NCBI GenBank assembly: GCA_035517495.1
Contig: DATIYT010000075.1
Coordinates: 62,001 to 126,000 of the forward strand
Length of the DNA: 64,000 nt
Source: DASZHJ01 sp035517495
Lineage (GTDB): Bacteria > Pseudomonadota > Alphaproteobacteria > ATCC43930 > CGMCC-115725
Direction: 5' to 3'
The notes beneath the pieces are model-generated. The model did not search any database and had not been told where the DNA came from. It saw only the letters and a program-made list of their open reading frames with translations. This document shows, in pieces, positions 35,651 to 44,916 of this stretch; the stretch's first letter is position 1, and every line of letters begins with the position of its first letter. The translations under genes and the position numbers were made by a program.

Positions 35651-36919
35651 TCAAACCTTCTCGAAATCGATCCGCTCCTTGACCGGAAGTCCCCTGAGAA
35701 ACCGGCGTAGGCAATCGAGCGACAGCTCAACCGCGCCCAAGCGCAGCCACTCGCGCCCGCCCAAGATACGCGAGCGGCGCGAGACCACGGTTTCCTCTGT
35801 CGCGATCCCGATGCAGATGGTGCCGCCGAAGTCGATGCGGTCGGGGCCGTCGTCGAGCTGGACCAGGACCGCAAGCGCGTGGCTGGCACCGCTCCCGCGG
35901 CGCGCCGCTTGAGCCGCGATCTCCGCGGTCTCGGGCGCGACTTCACCCAGCGCTGCTGGATCGAGACCGACGGCCCGAGCGAGCGCCCCCAAGTCGCGCG
36001 CGACAATGGCGCGGCGGAACATCGCTTCGGCGCCTACGAGCGGCGCCACGCGAGCCGCGATCGAGCCGCCGGTAAAGGTCTCCGCGAGCGCAAGCGAGGC
36101 GTGGCGTTCTTGGAGCGCCGCCATGATCACGCCTTCGAGGGTCTGGTCGTCCTCGGCGACGATGAAATTGCCCACGCGCTTGCGGACCTCGGCTTCGACC
36201 GGGGCGAGCTTGCGCAGCACGTCCTCCTTGTCGGCGCCGCGCACGCTAAGCTTGGTTTCGAGCTGCGGGTAGTGTGCGCGGAAGCCCAGCTTCACGCTGC
36301 CGTCGGGCGCCAACTGCTCGATGCCCGAAAGCAGCGCATCCACGTGGGATTCGCCGAGCCCGTAGGAGTGGAAGCGCTTCAAGTGAATGACCCCGGCAAC
36401 GCCGCTGCGCTTCAAAAGGCGCGGGATGATCTGCTCCTCGAGCATGCGGCGAAGCTCGCGGGGCACGCCGGGGGTGAAAAAAAACCGCGCCTGTCCGATG
36501 TCGAGCGCAAAGCCGCAGGCCGTGCCGACGGGATTGTCGAGGATCTCGGCACCGGCCGGCAGCATCGCCTGCTTGCGGTTGTTGGGCGGCATGACACGGC
36601 TGCGGCGGCGAAAGAACTCCTCCATGCGCGTGAGCCATTCTTCGTTCAGCGCCAGCTCGACGCCGGCGGCGCGCGCGGCGATTTCCTGCGAGAGGTCGTC
36701 GACCGTGGGACCGAGCCCACCATTGACGATCACGGCATCGGCCCGGCTCGATGCCAGGCGGAACGCCTCCAGCAAGGTCTCGCGATCGTCGCCCACCGTC
36801 GTCCCCCAACGCACCGCGAGCCCGAAATCCTCGAGCTTCTGCGTCATGTAGCTGAAATTCGTGTTGACGGTCTTGCCCGTCAGCACCTCGTCGCCGGTGC
36901 AGACAATCTCGATACGCAT
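35651..36919 (-). CDS. cinA: CinA-family protein (MoCF-like plus amidase-like domains)
   Basis: Protein of 422 residues. Residues 1-170 form the molybdopterin-binding-like domain (IVCTGDEVLTGKTVNTN, NGGLGPTVDDLSQEIAA); a middle domain follows; residues 265-420 correspond to the NMN-deamidase (PncC) domain. The usual catalytic motif AESCTGG reads AETFTGG here (near residue 281), so deamidase activity is doubtful. CinA acts in pyridine-nucleotide repair. Ten bases follow the aldo/keto reductase stop on the same strand, so it is probably the end of that transcript. Confidence 0.9.
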   Translation of the reverse strand: MRIEIVCTGDEVLTGKTVNTNFSYMTQKLEDFGLAVRWGTTVGDDRETLLEAFRLASSRADAVIVNGGLGPTVDDLSQEIAARAAGVELALNEEWLTRMEEFFRRRSRVMPPNNRKQAMLPAGAEILDNPVGTACGFALDIGQARFFFTPGVPRELRRMLEEQIIPRLLKRSGVAGVIHLKRFHSYGLGESHVDALLSGIEQLAPDGSVKLGFRAHYPQLETKLSVRGADKEDVLRKLAPVEAEVRKRVGNFIVAEDDQTLEGVIMAALQERHASLALAETFTGGSIAARVAPLVGAEAMFRRAIVARDLGALARAVGLDPAALGEVAPETAEIAAQAARRGSGASHALAVLVQLDDGPDRIDFGGTICIGIATEETVVSRRSRILGGREWLRLGAVELSLDCLRRFLRGLPVKERIDFEKV

Positions 36920-36929
36920 CGCTCCCCCT

Positions 36930-37916
36930 CTAGCCCGCGACGCCGCGCCAAATTGCCGGCAACATCTCGAGTGCCGCCGGCGGTAGCGGCCCCTTCTCCA
37001 CGGCCGATGTCGCCGCTTCGAGCTGCTCCAGGGTCGATGTGCCGATCAGCATCGTTGTGAGCGCGTCGCAGCCGATGATGAAGCGGAGCGCCGCCTCTGC
37101 GAGGCTTGCCGCATGGCCCGCCTTCACCACCGGATCGAAAGCATGGGCGCGCCCGACATCGCTGCGGTAATCGGGACCCGAGGCGATCGGGGCCACGTTG
37201 GCGATGCCGATGGGGTCGCGAGTCTCGCTGCCGCTGAGCGCGCCGCCCGCGAGCGCGCGAATAGCGATCGTGCCCATTCCCGCCGCGTGCGCGCGACGCA
37301 TCAGGCCCGCGAAGTCCTGCGCCGGAAATTTCGGTGGCATTGCGGCGGCAGCGCTGGGGTTCAGCAGATTGTAGACGATCTGTGCGGTGTCGACGGCACG
37401 GCTTTCCACCACCTTGTGCAGCGCGGGTGCATCGCCGAGCGCCGTGATGCCGAAGAAGCGGATCTTGCCTTGCTGCCGCAGCCGCTCCAACGCCGGCACC
37501 ACCTCGCCCAGCACCACGGCGGCTTCGAGCGGGCGGTCGTCGCCGCCCGAGGCAATGCGATTGTGGAGCTGCAACAGATCGACGCCATCACGGCCCAAGC
37601 GCTTGAGGCTCGCCTCCAGCGAGCGCTCGACCGCGCCCGCGATGTCGCCACGGTCCTCCGGCCGTATCGTGAATTTGGTGCTGAGGAATATCTCGGGCTT
37701 GAGCGCCTTCAAAACCCGACCGACATTGGTTTCGGAAGCGCCGTTGCCATAGGCTGCAGCGGTATCGAAGTAGTTGATCCCGGCGTCGAGCGCGCGTGCG
37801 ACCGCGCGTTCCTGGTCGGCGGGCGCGCCGCGCACCATCAAGCCGCCAACCGCGCCGCAGCCGAATCCCAGCAGCGAAAGCCGGGCGCCGGTTCGGCCGA
37901 GGGTGCGGTATTGCAT
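36930..37916 (-). CDS. Aldo/keto reductase
   Basis: NADPH-dependent carbonyl reductase of 328 residues. The catalytic tetrad is visible: Asp and Tyr in YFDTAAAYGNG, Lys in FLSTKF, His in LLQLHNR. Follows the D-aminoacylase-like gene with a three-base gap. Could reduce an aldehyde made by the upstream enzymes, but the substrate is not evident. Confidence 0.88.
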   Translation of the reverse strand: MQYRTLGRTGARLSLLGFGCGAVGGLMVRGAPADQERAVARALDAGINYFDTAAAYGNGASETNVGRVLKALKPEIFLSTKFTIRPEDRGDIAGAVERSLEASLKRLGRDGVDLLQLHNRIASGGDDRPLEAAVVLGEVVPALERLRQQGKIRFFGITALGDAPALHKVVESRAVDTAQIVYNLLNPSAAAAMPPKFPAQDFAGLMRRAHAAGMGTIAIRALAGGALSGSETRDPIGIANVAPIASGPDYRSDVGRAHAFDPVVKAGHAASLAEAALRFIIGCDALTTMLIGTSTLEQLEAATSAVEKGPLPPAALEMLPAIWRGVAG

Positions 37917-37919
37917 GCC

Positions 37920-39593
37920 TCAGGACCGCAGCACGTCGCCCGCCGCGGCACCGGTGAGCTGACCATCGGCATAGGTGACGGCACCGTTGACGATGGTGCA
38001 TTCGATGCCCCGCGCCGGCATCACCATGCGCTTGCCGCCGCCCGGAAGATCGAAGCGCCGAACGCCGCGATTGGCAGACCCGACCGTCGCGGGATCGAAG
38101 ATCGCGACATCGGCGGCCGCGCCCACCTGCAAGCGGCCCCGGCCCTTGATGCCGAAGAGGTCGGCGGGCTCGGATGTAAGGCGCTGCACCGCGCGCTCCA
38201 GCGGCATGATCTGCCGCTCGCGGACCCACGTCCCCAACAGGAAGGTCGGGTACCCGGCATCGCAGAGCATATCGAGATGCGCGCCGCCGTCGCCCAAGGC
38301 GATCAGTACATTGGGGTCGTTCAGGATCTCGGTCATCCGATCGACCCGCGTGTTGTAAGAGGCCATGGTGAACTCGGCCTCCAGATCGTCCTCTATGGTC
38401 AGGTCGAGGAAGGTGTCGACGCCGTCCTTTCCGCGCTCGCGCGCGATCTCCGCGACGGAACGGCCCTCGAACGGCTTCAAGACCGGGTTCTTCACCTCAT
38501 GCAGAGTGATCCGCTCCCAATTGCCGAACCCCATGGGCCGCTTCAGCTCTTCGCGGAAGGCGTCGCGGAAGCTGGTATCGCCGTAGACCGCCGCCTGCGC
38601 CGCCTTCGACTTGTCGACGAAGACGCGGTTCCAACTGGGATACGCCGCGAATGAGAAGGGGTTGCGCATGTTGATCTCGCGAGTGAGCGGCAACGGCGAG
38701 GTCTGCGGCCGGGCGCCGCGCTTCAAGAGCGGCGCGGCCTTGCGCAAGGTGTTGCGCACGGCGTCCGGAATGTCGTCGCGATCGAACAGCGCCAGGAAGG
38801 TCACGGGACGCTCGCTCTCAGTCAGCAAAAAATCCAGCAGCTCGTACTGGTCGTCGGCGAGCACGGAGGTCTGCCGCGTCAGCGCGATCTCGATCGCGCC
38901 CTTGCGTCGCGCCTTCAGCACATTGGCGTACACCTTCAATTCCTCGCGCCCGGCATTGCGGCAGGCGAGCGGCCGCCCTTCATAGCCCACATGCTGGTTG
39001 AGGATGGTCGAGGAGAAGCCGAAGGCGCCGGCATCGACCGCCTCGGCGATCAGGGCCCCAATGCGCTGGGTCTCTTCTTGTGTGGCCGTTCGTTCCATCG
39101 ACGCCTCGCCCATCACGAAGTGACGGAACGGGGTCAGCGGCGCGAGGAACCCTAAATTGAGCGCGGGCTTGCGCTGCTGAGCGGCGTCCAGGAACTCGGG
39201 GAAGCTTTCCCAGTCCCAGGTGATGCCCTTGTCGAGGACCTCGAAGGGAATTCCCTCGACGTTGACCAAGTCGCGCATCGCGATCTCTCGCGCTTTCGGT
39301 TTGCAGGGTGCAATGCCGACGCCGCAATTCCCCATCACGACGCTGGTAACGCCATGCCAGCACGAGGGGGTGACCGCGCCATCCCAGCAAATTTGTGCGT
39401 CATAGTGGGTGTGCGGGTCGACGAAGCCCGGCGCCACCACCAGATCGGCGGCGTCGATCGTCTTGGCCGCGCCATCGCTGATCCTGCCGATCTCGGCGAT
39501 CTTGCCTTTGGAAATCGCCACGTCGGCGCGGCGTCCTGGAGTTCCCGTGCCATCGATCACAGTGCCGTTCTTGATCAGGATGTCGTGGGCCAT
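37920..39593 (-). CDS. Amidohydrolase, N-acyl-D-amino-acid deacylase family
   Basis: Protein of 557 residues. MAHDILIKNGTVIDGTGTPG at the start, metal ligands in PHTHYDAQICWD (near residue 67), and the final metal-binding Asp in GDGGAHLDMLCD mark the D-aminoacylase branch of the amidohydrolase superfamily, here the larger type often found in catabolic clusters. ATG 39593 with AGGAGGA ribosome site is preferred over the longer frame to 39659. Lies ten bases after the class-V aminotransferase gene. Confidence 0.88.
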   Translation of the reverse strand: MAHDILIKNGTVIDGTGTPGRRADVAISKGKIAEIGRISDGAAKTIDAADLVVAPGFVDPHTHYDAQICWDGAVTPSCWHGVTSVVMGNCGVGIAPCKPKAREIAMRDLVNVEGIPFEVLDKGITWDWESFPEFLDAAQQRKPALNLGFLAPLTPFRHFVMGEASMERTATQEETQRIGALIAEAVDAGAFGFSSTILNQHVGYEGRPLACRNAGREELKVYANVLKARRKGAIEIALTRQTSVLADDQYELLDFLLTESERPVTFLALFDRDDIPDAVRNTLRKAAPLLKRGARPQTSPLPLTREINMRNPFSFAAYPSWNRVFVDKSKAAQAAVYGDTSFRDAFREELKRPMGFGNWERITLHEVKNPVLKPFEGRSVAEIARERGKDGVDTFLDLTIEDDLEAEFTMASYNTRVDRMTEILNDPNVLIALGDGGAHLDMLCDAGYPTFLLGTWVRERQIMPLERAVQRLTSEPADLFGIKGRGRLQVGAAADVAIFDPATVGSANRGVRRFDLPGGGKRMVMPARGIECTIVNGAVTYADGQLTGAAAGDVLRS

Positions 39594-39603
39594 GTGTTCC
39601 TCC

Positions 39604-40755
39604 TTATCGTGCGAGCCGATGGAACGCCTCGATGAAGCGATCAACGTCGGCCTCGTCATTATAGACGTGCGGGCTGATGCGAATGCGGCCGAGCCGCGGC
39701 GCCACGTAAATCTGCTCGGCGGCGAGGCGCTCGATCAGCCCCTCGGGCACGCTGCCGCTGGGAAAGCCGAGGCTCAGGATATGTGGAGCCCGCACGCGAG
39801 CATCGTGCATGCGGGCGCCGGAATTTCGCAGGCCGTCGGCGAGGCGCTGGGTCAAGTGGCGGAGCCGCCCGGTCACTGCTTCCTGACCCCACTCCGCCAT
39901 CATCTCCATTCCGATCGAGGCCATTTCCATCGAGATGAAATGGTCTCGCTCGCCCATGTCGAAGCGGCGCGCGCCCGCGGCGTACGCCACGTCCTTCATA
40001 TAGGGCGTGCTTTCCGACGAGATCGAGCGGCGGCTATAGCTGGTCTGTTCGAGCGGCACGCCTTCCTGGCGGCGCTTGGCGATGTAGATGAAAGCACGGC
40101 CGTAAGGGCCTAGCACCCATTTGTAGGTCGGAAAGATCAGAAAATCCGGATCGAACGACCGCACGTCGGTCTTAAGCACGCCCGCGTGATGAGTCGCGTC
40201 GACCAACAGCGCCGCTCCCTGGCGGCGGACCGCGGCGGCGACCGAGCCGAGATCGATCATCCCGCCATCGGACCAATGCACCGACGAGATCGAAGCGAGC
40301 GCCAGCGGCGGCATTCCCTTGCGCTCGATCGCCTGCAGCACCGCCGCCGTCCAATCGCCGTCAGCGGGTTGCGGCACTACCTCGACCGTGAAGCCTTGGG
40401 ACGAAGCCCGCGTCATCCATTCCAGCACCGGCGAGGAATGATCATTTTCCAGCACCAAGACGCGGCTCCCGGCTGGGATCGTCAAAATCTTCGCCGCGGT
40501 GGCGACGCCATACCCCACCGAGGAGATCAATGCGATATCGGCGGGATCGGCATTGATGAGGCGCGCCGCAGCCGCGCGGGCGCGGCCATGTTGGCGCTGG
40601 GCGAGACTGGGATCGAGCTTCCAGGGTTGCCCCTTGCGCGCGACCGCCGCCCGGCCGGCCTCCTGGGTTGCGAGCGGCAACGGACTCCACGAGGCCGCGT
40701 TCAGATAAGTGACCTCGCGCGGCATGTCGAATAACTCTCGCTGCGACGACAGCAT
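39604..40755 (-). CDS. Class-V PLP aminotransferase / cysteine-desulfurase-like
   Basis: Protein of 383 residues with the class-V fold; the PLP lysine is in FPTYKWVLGPYG (near residue 214) and the Asp in LLVDATHHAG. No active-site cysteine loop typical of IscS is seen, so it is an aminotransferase or lyase rather than a desulfurase. ATG 40755 has GGGAG. First gene of a probable operon with the amidohydrolase, aldo/keto reductase and cinA. Confidence 0.87.
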   Translation of the reverse strand: MLSSQRELFDMPREVTYLNAASWSPLPLATQEAGRAAVARKGQPWKLDPSLAQRQHGRARAAAARLINADPADIALISSVGYGVATAAKILTIPAGSRVLVLENDHSSPVLEWMTRASSQGFTVEVVPQPADGDWTAAVLQAIERKGMPPLALASISSVHWSDGGMIDLGSVAAAVRRQGAALLVDATHHAGVLKTDVRSFDPDFLIFPTYKWVLGPYGRAFIYIAKRRQEGVPLEQTSYSRRSISSESTPYMKDVAYAAGARRFDMGERDHFISMEMASIGMEMMAEWGQEAVTGRLRHLTQRLADGLRNSGARMHDARVRAPHILSLGFPSGSVPEGLIERLAAEQIYVAPRLGRIRISPHVYNDEADVDRFIEAFHRLAR

Positions 40756-40825
40756 TATGTACTCCCTGCCAAAGCGCTCCGGTTCACTCCATTCCGAAGC
40801 CGAAAGTGACGCGCTTCCAATGCCA

Positions 40826-40900
40826 AAGATGCACAATGAGGCAGCGCGGCAATGAGATTAGAGAATCTAGTTGCTCCCTATCCTCACTGCCTCACCGCTT
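40826..40900. repeat. Dispersed palindromic repeat, second copy at 11802-11870
   Basis: Contains GGCAATGAGATT and CTCACTGCCTCACC and matches 11802-11870 in reverse orientation at roughly 70% by eye. Both copies are intergenic, here between the class-V aminotransferase start and the HemL-like stop. Confidence 0.6.
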
Positions 40901-40954
40901 CGCGATCACACGTTCTCAGGCCAGGGTCGAAGCACGCCATCGGTCCCGCCAACA

Positions 40955-42262
40955 TCAATGCCGGGTCTGCCGCCACTTCACGAGATCGGCGATCGCGCCC
41001 TTCCAAGCCTCGGTCGCGAATTTGACGTCCTCGGGGGTGTGCGCAAGCGACACATAGTACTTGGATTCGCCTTTGAGGATCCCGCGCTCGCGCAGCAGCT
41101 TGTTGAATTGCCGCGACATCTCAGCGTCGCCCGCCAAGACGCCGCGATAGTCGTGTACTTCGGGCGCGCTCGTAAACACCACCTCGAAGAGCGGCGGCTC
41201 GCCGATCACCTGCGCGGGAATGCCCGCGCGCTTCAATAGCTCGGTGAGGGTGCTCTTGAGCTCGCGCCCGGTCGCATGTATCCGCTCATAGGCGCCGGGC
41301 CGCTTCAGGATCGCGAGACTCGCAATCCCCGCCGCAGCCGCCACCGGATTGCCCGAGAGCGTGCCGATCTGCATCAGATAGCCTTCGTCGCCGACCTTGG
41401 CGCGGTCGAAATGCGCCATGATCTCCTCGCTGCCGGCGATGGCGGCCAGCGGGAATCCGCCGCCGATCACCTTGCCGAGGGTACAGATGTCGGGCGTCAC
41501 CCCGTAATACTCCTGGGCACCGCCATAGGCGAGGCGGAAACCGGTGACCACCTCGTCGAAAATCAGCGGAATGCCGTTCTCTTTGGTCAGCTTCCGCAGC
41601 GCCGCGAGGAAGCCCGGCGCGGGCGGAATGATGCGCTGGAAGGGCTCGACGATGACGGCCGCGAGGTCCTCTTTGTGCTCGCGCATCAAGCTCGCGACGG
41701 TCTCGATGTCGTTGAAGGGCGCGATCAGCATCTCGTCGCGCACGCTCTGGGGAATACCGGCGGAATCGGGGATCGAGCGCGGGAAGTTGCCGGGCCGTTT
41801 GGGCGCCAAGCTCATCAGCGAATAATCGCTCATGCCGTGATAGCCACCCTCGAACTTCAGCACCTTGTCGCGCTTGCGGAAGGCGCGCGCGGCGCGCATG
41901 GCGTAGAGGTCGGCCTCACTGCCCGACGAGACGAAACGTACCTTCTCGGCGCACGGGACCGCCTCGATGATCGCCTCGGCAAGTTCGATGCCCTTGCGAT
42001 TATTGGCGAAGAAGGTGGTCCCATGGGCGATCTGCTCCTGCGCCGCCGCTATCACTTCGGGATGGGCATGGCCGACCAGCATCGGACCCGACCCCAGCAG
42101 GAAGTCCACGTATTCGTTGCCGCTCTCGTCCCAGACGCGGCCGCCGCGCCCTTCGCGGATCACGATGTCGTTGGGGACATTGCCGAAACTGCCGGCGGGC
42201 AGCACGCGATTGGCCTTGTCGAACAGGCCAAGCTCCACGTCGTCATGGGTCAGGGCGGTCAT
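40955..42262 (-). CDS. Class-III aminotransferase, glutamate-1-semialdehyde aminomutase-like
   Basis: PLP enzyme of 435 residues: FVSSGSEADLYAMRAARA, FDEVVTGFR, and PLP lysine in TLGKVIGGGFPLAAI. Overall closest to HemL, but the setting among catabolic enzymes and the absence of other tetrapyrrole genes suggest it is a HemL-like transaminase for another amine, not the housekeeping hemL. ATG 42262. Alphaproteobacteria mostly make ALA from glycine and succinyl-CoA, which supports this view. Confidence 0.85.
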   Translation of the reverse strand: MTALTHDDVELGLFDKANRVLPAGSFGNVPNDIVIREGRGGRVWDESGNEYVDFLLGSGPMLVGHAHPEVIAAAQEQIAHGTTFFANNRKGIELAEAIIEAVPCAEKVRFVSSGSEADLYAMRAARAFRKRDKVLKFEGGYHGMSDYSLMSLAPKRPGNFPRSIPDSAGIPQSVRDEMLIAPFNDIETVASLMREHKEDLAAVIVEPFQRIIPPAPGFLAALRKLTKENGIPLIFDEVVTGFRLAYGGAQEYYGVTPDICTLGKVIGGGFPLAAIAGSEEIMAHFDRAKVGDEGYLMQIGTLSGNPVAAAAGIASLAILKRPGAYERIHATGRELKSTLTELLKRAGIPAQVIGEPPLFEVVFTSAPEVHDYRGVLAGDAEMSRQFNKLLRERGILKGESKYYVSLAHTPEDVKFATEAWKGAIADLVKWRQTRH

Positions 42263-42449
42263 GCGATCCTCGTATTGGTGTTTTACCGTTCGATCGCGGC
42301 ATCTTAGCGGAGGGAACCCACCCCTGTCGAAGGGCGCCGGGACGACCCTGCCATGCCGCGCATGCGACCCACTCCGGCCGCGACTCCACCGGCGCGAAAA
42401 TGGTATTAAAGCGGCCAATCACGCCAACCGCTATCGGGAGGAAGCTACC

Positions 42450-43427
42450 ATGCAACGTCGTCGCCTCGGAAAGCTCGAAGTCGGCGCAATCGGGCTCGGC
42501 TGCATGAGCATGACACCGATCTATGGCACGCCCAGCGAGCCCGAGGCGATCGCCACGATTCATCGCGCGATCGAGCTCGGGATCGACCTGATCGACACCT
42601 CCGATGCCTATGGCAACGGCGCGAACGAAGAGCTGGTCGGCCGTGCGCTTAAGGGCAAACGCGACAAAGTGGTGCTGGCGACCAAGTTCGGCAATATCCG
42701 CCTTCCCGACGGCAAGCCGGGTGCCGACGGCCGGCCGGAGTACATGCGTCAATGCTGCGAGGCGAGCCTGAAGCGCCTCGGTGTCGAGACCATCGACCTC
42801 TACTACGTCCACCGCGTCGATCCCTCGGTTCCGATCGAGGACACCGTGGGCGCGATGGCGGAGCTGGTGCGGCAGGGCAAGCTGCGCCATCTCGGCCTCT
42901 CCGAGGCGGCGGCTGCGACCCTGCGCCGCGCGCACAAGACGCATCCGATTGCGGCGCTGCAAACCGAGTACTCGCTCTGGTCGCGCGATGCCGAGGATGA
43001 GCTGCTGGGCCTCTGCCAGGAGCTGGGCATCGGCTATGTCGCTTACAGCCCTCTGGGCCGCGGCTTCCTCACCGCCACCATCACCGATCTCGGAACGCTC
43101 GAGGCCAATGACCGCCGCCGTGATATGCCGCGCTTCCAGGGCGACAACATGCGCCACAATCTGGCGCTGGTGGCGCATCTGAAGGAGCTGGCCGCGGCCG
43201 AAGGCTGTACCCCCGCACAGCTAGCGCTTGCCTGGGTGCTGAGCCGCCGGCCCTTCATCGTGCCGCTGCCCGGCACCAAGCGGCGGCGCTGGATCGAGGA
43301 AAACGCGGGCGCCGCGACCCTCAAGCCGAAGGCCGAGACATTGTCCGCGCTCGATCGCGTCTTTCAACGGGATGCCGCCAAAGGAACGCGCTATCCGGCG
43401 CCGATGATGCAGCGGCTGGGACTCTGA
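42450..43427 (+). CDS. Aldo/keto reductase
   Basis: Protein of 325 residues with the tetrad Asp/Tyr in LIDTSDAYGNG, Lys in LATKFGN, His in YYVHRVD, of the YakC-like branch. ATG 42450 has a GGGAGGAAG ribosome site; the longer frame upstream is a shadow of the divergent gene. Single gene, divergent from the HemL-like aminotransferase. Confidence 0.9.
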   Translation: MQRRRLGKLEVGAIGLGCMSMTPIYGTPSEPEAIATIHRAIELGIDLIDTSDAYGNGANEELVGRALKGKRDKVVLATKFGNIRLPDGKPGADGRPEYMRQCCEASLKRLGVETIDLYYVHRVDPSVPIEDTVGAMAELVRQGKLRHLGLSEAAAATLRRAHKTHPIAALQTEYSLWSRDAEDELLGLCQELGIGYVAYSPLGRGFLTATITDLGTLEANDRRRDMPRFQGDNMRHNLALVAHLKELAAAEGCTPAQLALAWVLSRRPFIVPLPGTKRRRWIEENAGAATLKPKAETLSALDRVFQRDAAKGTRYPAPMMQRLGL

Positions 43428-43536
43428 CCCGCACAGGCCCATCGACGCGGCACCCCTCGGTGATGGCATCTCGGCCGCTCGGCCCGAGGCCTTTCGTTGC
43501 AATGCGCGTCGATGCGGTCAAGAATGAGGAGTGACC

Positions 43537-44133
43537 ATGGAAGCTGAAGCGAATCGATTTGCCCGCTCGGAGATCGAGCGGACGCTCAACGTGCTGCGCG
43601 ACACACTGGCCGACGGAACGCTGATTGCCGCGGTCGAAAGCGCGGGTACGCTGTGCGCGCAAGCGATCCGGGCGGGCAACAAGATTTTGTTCGCGGGCAA
43701 CGGCGGCAGTGCCGCGGACGCCCAGCACTTGGTGGCGGAGCTGGTGGGGAAACTCGCCTATGACCGCCCGGCCATGCCGGCATTGTCGCTCACCACCGAC
43801 ACCTCGATCTTGACCGCCGTTGGAAACGACTACGGTTACGAGGACGTGTTCGTCCGCCAAATCGGAGCGCTGGGCGTCGCGGGCGACATATTTGTCGGCA
43901 TTTCCACCTCGGGCCGCTCGAAGAATCTGGTCAAGGCTTTCACCGCCGCGCGCGGGCGCGGCCTCAAGCTCATCAGCATGACCGGCGCGACCGGCGGCGA
44001 CTTGTTGCCGCTGTCCGACATCTGCATGCGCATTCCCTCGACCGACACTCAGAAAATCCAGGAAGCGCATATCGTGCTCGGCCATATTTTCTGCGGCCTG
44101 GTCGAGCGGGCGATTCACCCCCGGACGCACTGA
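43537..44133 (+). CDS. gmhA: Phosphoheptose isomerase (SIS domain)
   Basis: Protein of 198 residues that turns sedoheptulose-7-phosphate into D-glycero-D-manno-heptose-7-phosphate. GNGGSAADAQHLVAELVG near residue 51 and the SIS motif FVGISTSGRSKNL near 110 match GmhA. ATG 43537 is preferred over GTG 43531, since GAGGAG overlaps the GTG. The stop overlaps the next ATG (TGATG), so it is coupled with the guanylyltransferase-like gene. Confidence 0.9.
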   Translation: MEAEANRFARSEIERTLNVLRDTLADGTLIAAVESAGTLCAQAIRAGNKILFAGNGGSAADAQHLVAELVGKLAYDRPAMPALSLTTDTSILTAVGNDYGYEDVFVRQIGALGVAGDIFVGISTSGRSKNLVKAFTAARGRGLKLISMTGATGGDLLPLSDICMRIPSTDTQKIQEAHIVLGHIFCGLVERAIHPRTH

Positions 44134-44825
44134 TGCAGGCTATCGTTCTCGTGGGCGGTCAGGGCACGCGTCTGCGCTCGGTGGTCAGCGAACTTCCCAA
44201 GGTGATGGCGCCGATTGGCAAGCGGCCATTCTTGTCGCTGCTCCTGGATCGGTTGCAGAGCCAGGGCGTCAATGAGGTAATTCTGGCGGTTGGATACTTG
44301 AGGGAGCCGCTGATGGCGCGGTTCGGCGATCGCCATAACGGAATCGCGCTCCGTTATGCGGTCGAGACCGAGCCTCTCGGTACCGGCGGGGCGCTGCGCA
44401 ATGCGCTTGCCATGGTCGAGCGCTTCCCGGTTTTCGCACTCAATGGCGATACTTATCTGGAGCTCGACTGTCGGGCTATGGAGCGCGCTCATGTGGCGGC
44501 CGGCGTCGAGCTCACCATTGCGCTTCGCCGGGTCGTTGAGAACGAGCGCTATGGCTGCGTCACTCTTGCCGGCGATCGCATCGTCGGTTTTGCGGCTCAG
44601 GGTGTCCGCACCCGCCTGGTCAGCGCCGGGGTTTATCTCTTTGGCGGTCGGCTTCTTGACGATCCGGCACTGCCCAATAGCTTTTCCTTCGAGCGCGACT
44701 TTCTCGAACCGCGCGTCCCGGTCATTCGCCCGCTCGCCTTCGAGACAACGGGCTATTTCATCGATATCGGAATCCCCGAGGACTATCGCCGCGCGCAGCG
44801 GGAGCTTCCGAGGCGCGAATTGTAG
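44133..44825 (+). CDS. hddC: Nucleotidyltransferase, HddC-like heptose-1-phosphate guanylyltransferase
   Basis: Sugar-nucleotide transferase of 230 residues: VLVGGQGTRLRSV...LPKVMAPIGKRPFL at the N-terminus, metal Asp in ALNGDTYLEL and the C-terminal FIDIGIPEDYRRAQ. Coupled to gmhA, which argues for GDP-D-glycero-alpha-D-manno-heptose synthesis. The heptose kinase (hddA) and phosphatase (gmhB) are not here, so the pathway must be completed elsewhere. Confidence 0.82.
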   Translation: MQAIVLVGGQGTRLRSVVSELPKVMAPIGKRPFLSLLLDRLQSQGVNEVILAVGYLREPLMARFGDRHNGIALRYAVETEPLGTGGALRNALAMVERFPVFALNGDTYLELDCRAMERAHVAAGVELTIALRRVVENERYGCVTLAGDRIVGFAAQGVRTRLVSAGVYLFGGRLLDDPALPNSFSFERDFLEPRVPVIRPLAFETTGYFIDIGIPEDYRRAQRELPRREL

Positions 44826-44916
44826 CCTCGACGCAAATTCAGAGACTCCGAAGATCGTGTCTCTTCGTAGCAAAAATTGAGCGCTGGATCGTTTTTGCGA
44901 TCGCGACTCGCGGTGA

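Noticed and set aside
40955..42262. Housekeeping hemL
   Set aside because: Alphaproteobacteria usually use HemA of the glycine route, and the neighbours are catabolic; called HemL-like instead.
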